64,000 nt of DNA from NCBI RefSeq assembly GCF_958298935.1, contig NC_084942.1, positions 5,897,501 through 5,961,500 on the forward strand, read 5' to 3'. This document shows, in pieces, positions 58,701 through 64,000 of the stretch. How positions within the stretch are numbered: position 1 is the stretch's first letter; every line of letters begins with the position of its first letter. The notes under the pieces are model-generated. The model was not told the DNA's origin. It saw only the letters and a list, made by a program, of their open reading frames with translations, and searched no databases. This stretch comes from Phragmites australis (Eukaryota > Streptophyta > Magnoliopsida > Poales > Poaceae). Position numbers and translations under genes: made by a program.

Positions 58701-58868
58701 GTACAGTAGGGAGTGGTCGAGGCCGAGGAAGCGGCCACCCGGGAAGTTGTTCTGGGCGTCGCCGCCGAGGTGGTGGCGTGCTTCACGTGGGAGCCACCGC
58801 AGGGACCGAGCAGCGGCAGCAGCAGCGAAGCGTCTTCGCACCCTTTAGAGCCTGCCGACTTAGATTAG
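55774..58868 (+). pseudogene. Antisense extra ORF of the Tat element (gypsy-type transposon domain plus coiled coil)
   Basis: On the strand opposite to pol. The ATG at 55774 (MSRAGSSRRDKGPDSV) opens a frame with, at about residues 40-150, the region PKHIVIFVSFAAGLVPLFSK, LDTFGIQLVHLSPNSVV and HFYKMFVGVPPSVALFCHFF. This matches the putative gypsy-type transposon domain (Transposase_28, PF04195) of grass Tat elements. A Pro/Ser/Arg-rich linker follows, then an intron (57252-57323: donor GTAAGT, branch TACTAAC at 57302, acceptor TTTTCAG), a Pro/Ala-rich stretch, a long Arg/Glu-rich coiled coil (about 57690-58300) and a Ser-rich end at TAG 58866-58868. Stops at 55831, 56659, 56671, 57193, 58230, 58380 and 58707 and one frameshift near 57560-57690 break it. 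Related extra ORFs are known from Tat elements; their function is unknown. Confidence 0.75.
57252..57323 (+). other. Intron of the antisense ORF
   Basis: 72 bp, begins GTAAGT, contains TACTAAC about 20 bases before the end, and closes with TTTTCAG. Removing it keeps the reading frame (K-S-T|P-P-K) and joins two parts of the same protein. Confidence 0.75.
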
Positions 58869-60657
58869 ATTTTTTGTTTTTTGACTGTTGTAAACATGGG
58901 AGTGATCCCCTCCAGAATGGTTCTTTTTGAAATATAATAGAAGTCTTTTTTTGGGATCAAAACTCCGATACTTGTCTTGATGTCACTTTGCTTTTCACTT
59001 GATGTCCCGAGAAGTACTTAGCCAGGCCGAGCCCAGCCTTCCTTCCCCGAGAGTGAAGTCACCCCGACCACTCATCGCACGAGTAGTGGGACCAACCGGG
59101 CATTCAGCCCCCGAGCCCTCACGAGTCCGTAGCTGCTAAGTCAAGAGACAAAGGCACAAACTTTTTTGCTCCAGAGATAAGTCGATCCAGCACGGAGCAC
59201 GCCACGACCAGTGAACACTTTTTCACTCTGCGACCTCTCAAACAAGCAGGCCGGAGACACGTGCGGGCGGAAATACGACCAAGAGTCCCCAAGGTTTGGT
59301 GGTGTCTGGGCTAGGACAGACCAAACCAAGCACCGACAGCCCGTCCCTGGGGTCTAGGCGGTCCCGACCACTCTTTGCTCAAGTGGTACGATTACCCGAG
59401 AACCCCAGAGGCTCGGTAGTGCCTGGGGTACTGCCAAGCGGGCCGAACACCACGACCACCATAAAGGACCTCGGTCAGACATCGCTGTCTGTACGGTACA
59501 CCTGACTACTGTCTGTTTCTGTCGTTCCGAAAAAAGCGAGCATGTGGGCGGGTTTTTGTGCGCGAGGAGGCCATCTCACCGAACAGATTAGAATGCGAGG
59601 GTTCCGAGGATAACTCGGGAATAATAGTTTATTGCGTATGTAAGAATGGAAATTCATATGACTTTAGCCACTCACCGGACAACTGTCAGCCCTTCGGCCG
59701 ACCAATTTAGGAGGGGTATGCGCCCCGTGCTCGGGGCACCCAGAAACTTGGTTCCCTCGTACGGAGTGCCCAAACACTGGAAAGCATCGGACGGAGCCAC
59801 GGGCTAGGCAGTCCCGACCACTCATACCCGAGTGGTAGGATTACCCGAGGACCCCATAGGCTCAAGCAGCACCCTGGGCACTGAGGCCCTTGTGGTCGGG
59901 CTGCTTTATTCTTGATTGTTGACCTGTAAGCTTTAAGAAAATATGAAAAGATTCTTTGTTTGGTGCGCTCTGTTAGTGCGGTACTCACTATAGACCGTTC
60001 TCATTTTTGACCCGAGACCTCTCGGATACCCGGACCGATGAAGTATACAGGCAGAGGCATAACCAAGAGGTCCAATGGTTCGGTGGCGCCCACGAAAGGA
60101 CTGACCAGATTGAGCACCGACAGCCCGCCCCTGTGGTCTAGGCGGTCCCGACCACTCTTTGCTCAAGCGGTAGGATTACCCGAGAACCCTAGAGGCTCGG
60201 TGATGCTCGGGGTACTGCCACGGAGCCGGACACCACAGCATACCACAACAGACTTAGGTCAGCAGCAACTGCCTGCGCGCATACCGACCGGGATTCATTT
60301 TTATCAACAGGAAAAATGAGAGAGCATGTTTTTCTCGCACAATCGAGCATCTCACCAAACAGATTAAACATATGGATTCCAGAGAGAAATTTTGAAATAA
60401 GAGTGTATATTGACAATTTTGTACAGAAGTGGCAACTTACATGGTTGGTGGTAGCCCCCGGCCAACTTGGGAGGGGGGGACCCCCGGCCTGGTTGGCCCG
60501 AGCACAAACATGTTGCCTAGGGGTAGAATTTGCACAGATGCTCGATGTTCCACGCGTTTGGGAGCGGCTGCCCATCCTCTGCAGCCAGCCGAAATGAGCC
60601 TTGTCGCGGGACACCAATCACGGTAAAGGGGCCTTCCCACATGGGGGACAGTTTATT
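58869..60657 (-). other. Shared 3' region between pol and the antisense ORF
   Basis: Contains the AT-rich 3' end of the antisense unit (TTTTTGAAATATAATAG near 58927-58943) and, on the other strand, the untranslated region after integrase. A segment with GG(C/T)GGTCCCGACCACTC, TGCTCAAG(T/C)GGTA and GATTACCCGAG(A/G)ACCC(C/T) occurs three times (about 59282-59470, 59780-59900, 60050-60240). No further ORF is supported. Confidence 0.6.
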
Positions 60658-60660
60658 CTT

Positions 60661-63600
60661 TCATTCGCGTGATTGAGCGCGTCGGAGAACTAAATCCCCA
60701 ACCTCGAGTGACCGGGCCCGGATGTGACGCTGATGATAGCGCCGCAAGCTCTGCTGGTATCTGGCTACTCGGACGGTGGCGCGTTGCCGACGCTCCTCCA
60801 AGTAGTCGACGTCGTCGCGCCTTCGCTGTTCCTGTTCGCCTTCGGAGTAAGCATTCACCCGAGGGGAGCCAAGAGTGAGCTCGGAGGGGAGGACCGCCAC
60901 AGCGCCGTACACGAGGAAGAAAGGAGTCTCCCCGGTGGCGTGGCTTGGCGTGATCCGGTTGGCCCATAGCATAGCAAGTAGCTCGTCGATCAACCCTTTC
61001 CCGTGCTTTGCGAGCATGTTGTAGGTCCGGGTTTTGAGCCCCTTCAGAATCTCAGCATTTGCATGCTCGACCTGTCCATTGCTCCGAGGATGAGTGATAG
61101 AGGCGAAACAGAGCTTGATGCTGAGGTTCTCACAGTAGTCCCTAAACAGGGCACTTGTGAACTGAGTGCCATTATCGGTGATGATTCTGTTCGGGACGCC
61201 GAAGCGACTTGTGATACCACGGATGAACTGAAGCACCGTGTTCTTGGTAACCTTGATGACTGGGACCGCATCCGACCACTTGGTGAATTTGTCGATGGCG
61301 ACGTAGAGGTACTCATAGCCCCCGATTGCTCGGGGGAATGGACCTAGGATGTCCAGCCCCCAGACCGCAAAGGGCCATGACAGGGGGATGGTATGAAGAG
61401 CCTGAGCTGGCTGGTGAATCTGCTTTGCATGGAACTGGCACGCCCTGCTGCGCTGAACCAACTCGGAAGTATCCTGGAGAGCTGTAGGCCAGTAGAAACC
61501 TTACCGGAAGGCCTTCCCGACCAGCGTGAGGAACGATGCATGGCCACCGCACTCGCCCTCGTGGATCTCAGTGAGAAGCTCACCGCCTTCTGCCCGGGTG
61601 ATGCATTTCAGGAGGACACCGTCCATGCCGCGCCGGTAGAGATCCCCATCTACTATGGCATAGCGTTTGGACTGCCGTGCAATCCTCTCGGCAGAGGCAT
61701 CATCCCCGGGGAGGACATTTTCTTTCAAGTACCCTCGGATCTCGTTGATCCACGAGACATCTTGAGAACTGCCGGCAAGTGCAGCGCACTCACCAGGCGG
61801 CGGCACCCTGACGGGACTTCCCACTGAGGGCACCGCCTGGGTTCCCTCAACTAGGCTCGAGGGTTCCCCTTCATCCTGGTCGGTAGGCAGGACAAAAGGC
61901 TGTGTGAGCCTTTCTTCAAAGGCTCCGGCAGGGACGCGCGCCCGGGAAGAGGCCAGGCGAGAGAGGTCATCGGCCAGAGCGTTGTCGCGGCGACAGATGT
62001 ACCGCAACTCTAGGCCGTCAAAGTGCCTCTCCAGCCTCCTGACTTCCACCACGTACGCCGCCATGTGAGGATCTGTGCTCTGGTATTCCTTGGATACTTG
62101 GTTGAGCACCAGCTGGGAGTCTCCCTTGACCAGCAGGCGACGAATCCCAAAGCCCACCGAGGCCCGGAGGCCAGCGATGAGGCCCTCGTACTCCGCCAAG
62201 TTGTTGGTTGCTCAGAAATGTAGCTGCACGACGTAATGGAGTACTTCACCCGTTGGGGAGGTGAGAACCACTCCAGCCCCCGCGCCTTTCAGCGTGAGGG
62301 AGCCGTCGAAGTGGATAACCCAGTACCCGGGTGCATCATGCCCGGGATATGCGGAAATTTCTTTATGGTCGATCTCAGGGACGGGCGTCCACCCTACCAC
62401 AAAGTCAGACAGGGCCTGGCTTTTGATCGCCTGGCGGCTGACAAAGTGCAGATCGAACTCCACCAGCTCCACCGCCAACTTAACGATGCGCCCAGTGCCT
62501 TCTCGGTTCCGGAGGATCGGCCCCAGTGAATACATAGTAACCACCGAGACCTTGTGCACCTGGAAGTAATGGTACAGCTTCTGGGAAGTGACGGGCACGG
62601 CATAGAGTAGCTTTTGGGCTTGGGGGTACCTTATCTTGGCGTCTCGGAGGACTTCATTGACGAAGTACACCGGTCGCTGTACACGGCGGGCCCGGACTGT
62701 GGCTTCACCCGAGGGCTTGTCACAGCCCTCGAGCTCAGCGCAGTGGTCGGAGCTGGCCAAGTGCTCGGGCTCGACTCCCTGATTGGGAAGAACCGAGTGC
62801 TCGGGCTCAACTCCCTGGTCGGGAGGAGCCAGGCGCTCGGGCTCGATTCCCTGCTTGGGAGGAGCCGCGAGAACCGGAGACTGCTCGGGGGCAGCCGAGA
62901 GCTGGAACCCAGCACCTTGCCCCGAGCACTCATCACGCTCCACCACCAGTACCATGCTCACGACCTGAGGAGTGACCGAGATGTAGAGCAGTAAAGGCTC
63001 ACCCTCGGAGGGGGCCACCAGTACGGGTGGTGAGGTAAGGAACTTCTTGAAGTCCTGGAAGGCCCGCTCGGCCTCCGGCGTCCAGTCAAAGCGACCGGTC
63101 TTCTTCAAGAGTTTGAAGAGAGGGAGCCATCGCTCCCCGAGCTTGGAGATAAAGCGCCCCAGGGCCGCCATGCAGCCGGCGAGATGCAGAACTTCCTTGA
63201 GTCGAGCCGGGGGTCGCATGTGCTCGATGGCCCGGATCTTCTCTTTGTTGGCCTCGATTCCTCGGCTAGAGACCAAGAAACCGAGGAGCTTGCCCGCGGG
63301 CACCCTGAAGATGCACTTCTCGAGGTTGAGCTTCAAGCGAGTAGTGCGGAGACTATTGAAAGTCTCGGCCAGATCTTCCAGCAAGGTGGCGAGATCTCGG
63401 GATTTGACCACGAGATCGTCGATGTACGCCTCGACGTTGTGGCCAACCTGTGAATCAAGGGTGATGCGCACAGCGCGCTGGAACGATGAAAATGCATTGC
63501 GCAAACCAAATGGCATTGGCACATAACAATAAGTCCCCACCGAAGTGGTAAAAGAAGTTTTTTCCTCGTCCTCTTTGGCCATGCGGATTTGGTGGTAACC

Positions 63601-64000
63601 AGAATTTGCATCTAGAAAACATAAAAGATCGCACCCCGCAGTTGCATCTACAATTTGATCTATGCGGGGCAAAGGAAAACGATCTTTTGGACAAGCCTTG
63701 TTTAAGTCGGTGTAGTCGACACACATGCGGAGCTTGCCGTTGGCCTTCGGGACGATGACTGGGTTTGCCAGCCACTCTGGGTGTAGGACCTCTTGGATGA
63801 AGCCGGTGTCAAGGAGCTTGCTTACTTGCTCCCGGATGAACTCCTGGCGCTCAGGCGCCTACCGCCGAACCTTCTGTCTCACTGGCCGTGCGTTCGGACG
63901 CACAGCAAGGTGGTGCTCGATCACCTACCTAGGGATCCTAGGCATATCAGATGGTTGCCATGCAAACACGTCAACGTTAGCCCGGAGGAAGGCGACGAGC
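60661..64000 (-). pseudogene. pol of the Tat element (RT, RNase H, integrase)
   Basis: One frame runs from the right edge down to the stop at 60661 with few interruptions. From the edge: end of protease linker (VDVFAWQPSDMP, then a stop), IEHHLAVRP, a stop in RR*APERQEF, then RT motifs [31 protein letters not shown] and [11 protein letters not shown] (63726-62212). RNase H follows with HFDGS (about 62300) and the second domain AEYEGLIAGLRA, VKGDSQLV and RRDNALADDLS (62199-61501). Integrase follows with GLDILGPF, TDNGTQF and NGQVEHANAEIL (61461-60661), giving the D-D-E triad. In-frame stops at 62212-62214 and 61501-61503, plus two near the edge, would truncate the protein. No frameshift is seen inside this stretch, so inactivation is recent compared with the LINE and CACTA relics. 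Confidence 0.9.

Larger units (their letters stand above)
53590..64000 (-). mobile_element. Tat-lineage Ty3/gypsy element, 5' part outside window
   Basis: On the minus strand the visible order is reverse transcriptase (right edge), RNase H, integrase, a 3' untranslated region with direct repeats, an antisense transcription unit (55612 to about 58940) and the 3' LTR (53590-55266). It inserted into the CACTA transposase; the flanking five bases are GTATC (53585-53589). The gag gene, the primer site and the 5' LTR lie beyond 64000. The [11 protein letters not shown] reverse-transcriptase variant, a second RNase H domain after the first, and an extra ORF between pol and the 3' LTR together mark the Tat lineage (relatives include Grande, Cinful, RIRE2). 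Pol carries a few nonsense changes, so this copy is not autonomous. Confidence 0.9.

Overview
The window is nuclear DNA from a grass (Poaceae). Three things show this: two plant genes with GT-AG introns whose products match grass proteins, plant transposon families throughout (Tekay- and Tat-type Ty3/gypsy elements, CACTA, Stowaway, PIF/Harbinger, hAT, MULE, a tRNA-derived SINE and a LINE), and solo LTRs with nested insertions. I cannot name the species from the sequence. There is no sign of bacterial, plasmid or viral DNA.

Two host genes are clearly supported. A SEUSS-type transcriptional co-repressor (SEU; + strand, coding exons 34961-42956, nine coding exons that join into 907 codons) carries long polyglutamine tracts and an Ldb1-like domain. 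A chloroplast m-type thioredoxin (- strand, 45353-45981, two exons, 172 residues) has the WCGPC active site. They are convergent, with about 2.4 kb between their stop codons. A 901-bp PIF/Harbinger-like element in that gap carries a captured fragment of a leucine-rich-repeat gene.

Region by region: 1-9 kb holds a non-autonomous hAT element (8-bp target duplication), a MULE-type MITE (9-bp duplication), a decayed LINE and short repeats. 9-11 kb is a CACTA-like subterminal repeat block with smaller elements inside. 11-27 kb is a nested stack: an old Tekay-like solo LTR of about 3 kb was invaded by a Tat-family solo LTR (12180-13676, duplication ATACC) and by a complete, very young Tekay-like Ty3/gypsy element (15299-26732, 3044-bp LTRs, duplication GCTCG, uninterrupted 1486-residue gag-pol). 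27-31.8 kb holds decayed repeats, one foldback and LTR-like remnants. 31.8-33.1 kb is a higher-order tandem array of about 390 bp per unit. 34-43 kb is SEU, 44-46 kb the captured fragment and the thioredoxin, and 46-50.5 kb a SINE, a Stowaway MITE and a long-inverted-repeat element. From 50988 a CACTA element with a decayed TNP2-type transposase runs to 53589, where a Tat-lineage Ty3/gypsy element (- strand) has inserted. That element runs past the right edge.

The most unusual structure is in the Tat element. Between its pol gene and its 3' LTR, on the opposite strand, lies a separate transcription unit with a TATA box, a gypsy-type transposon domain, a 72-bp intron with a TACTAAC branch site, a long coiled coil and an AT-rich 3' end. 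Its premature stops, and those of pol, mostly look like C-to-T changes. A second recurring theme is short GC-rich tandem repeats that can form hairpins, sharing a GTGCTCGGG / GAACAGT core, in LTRs of two different Ty3/gypsy lineages.
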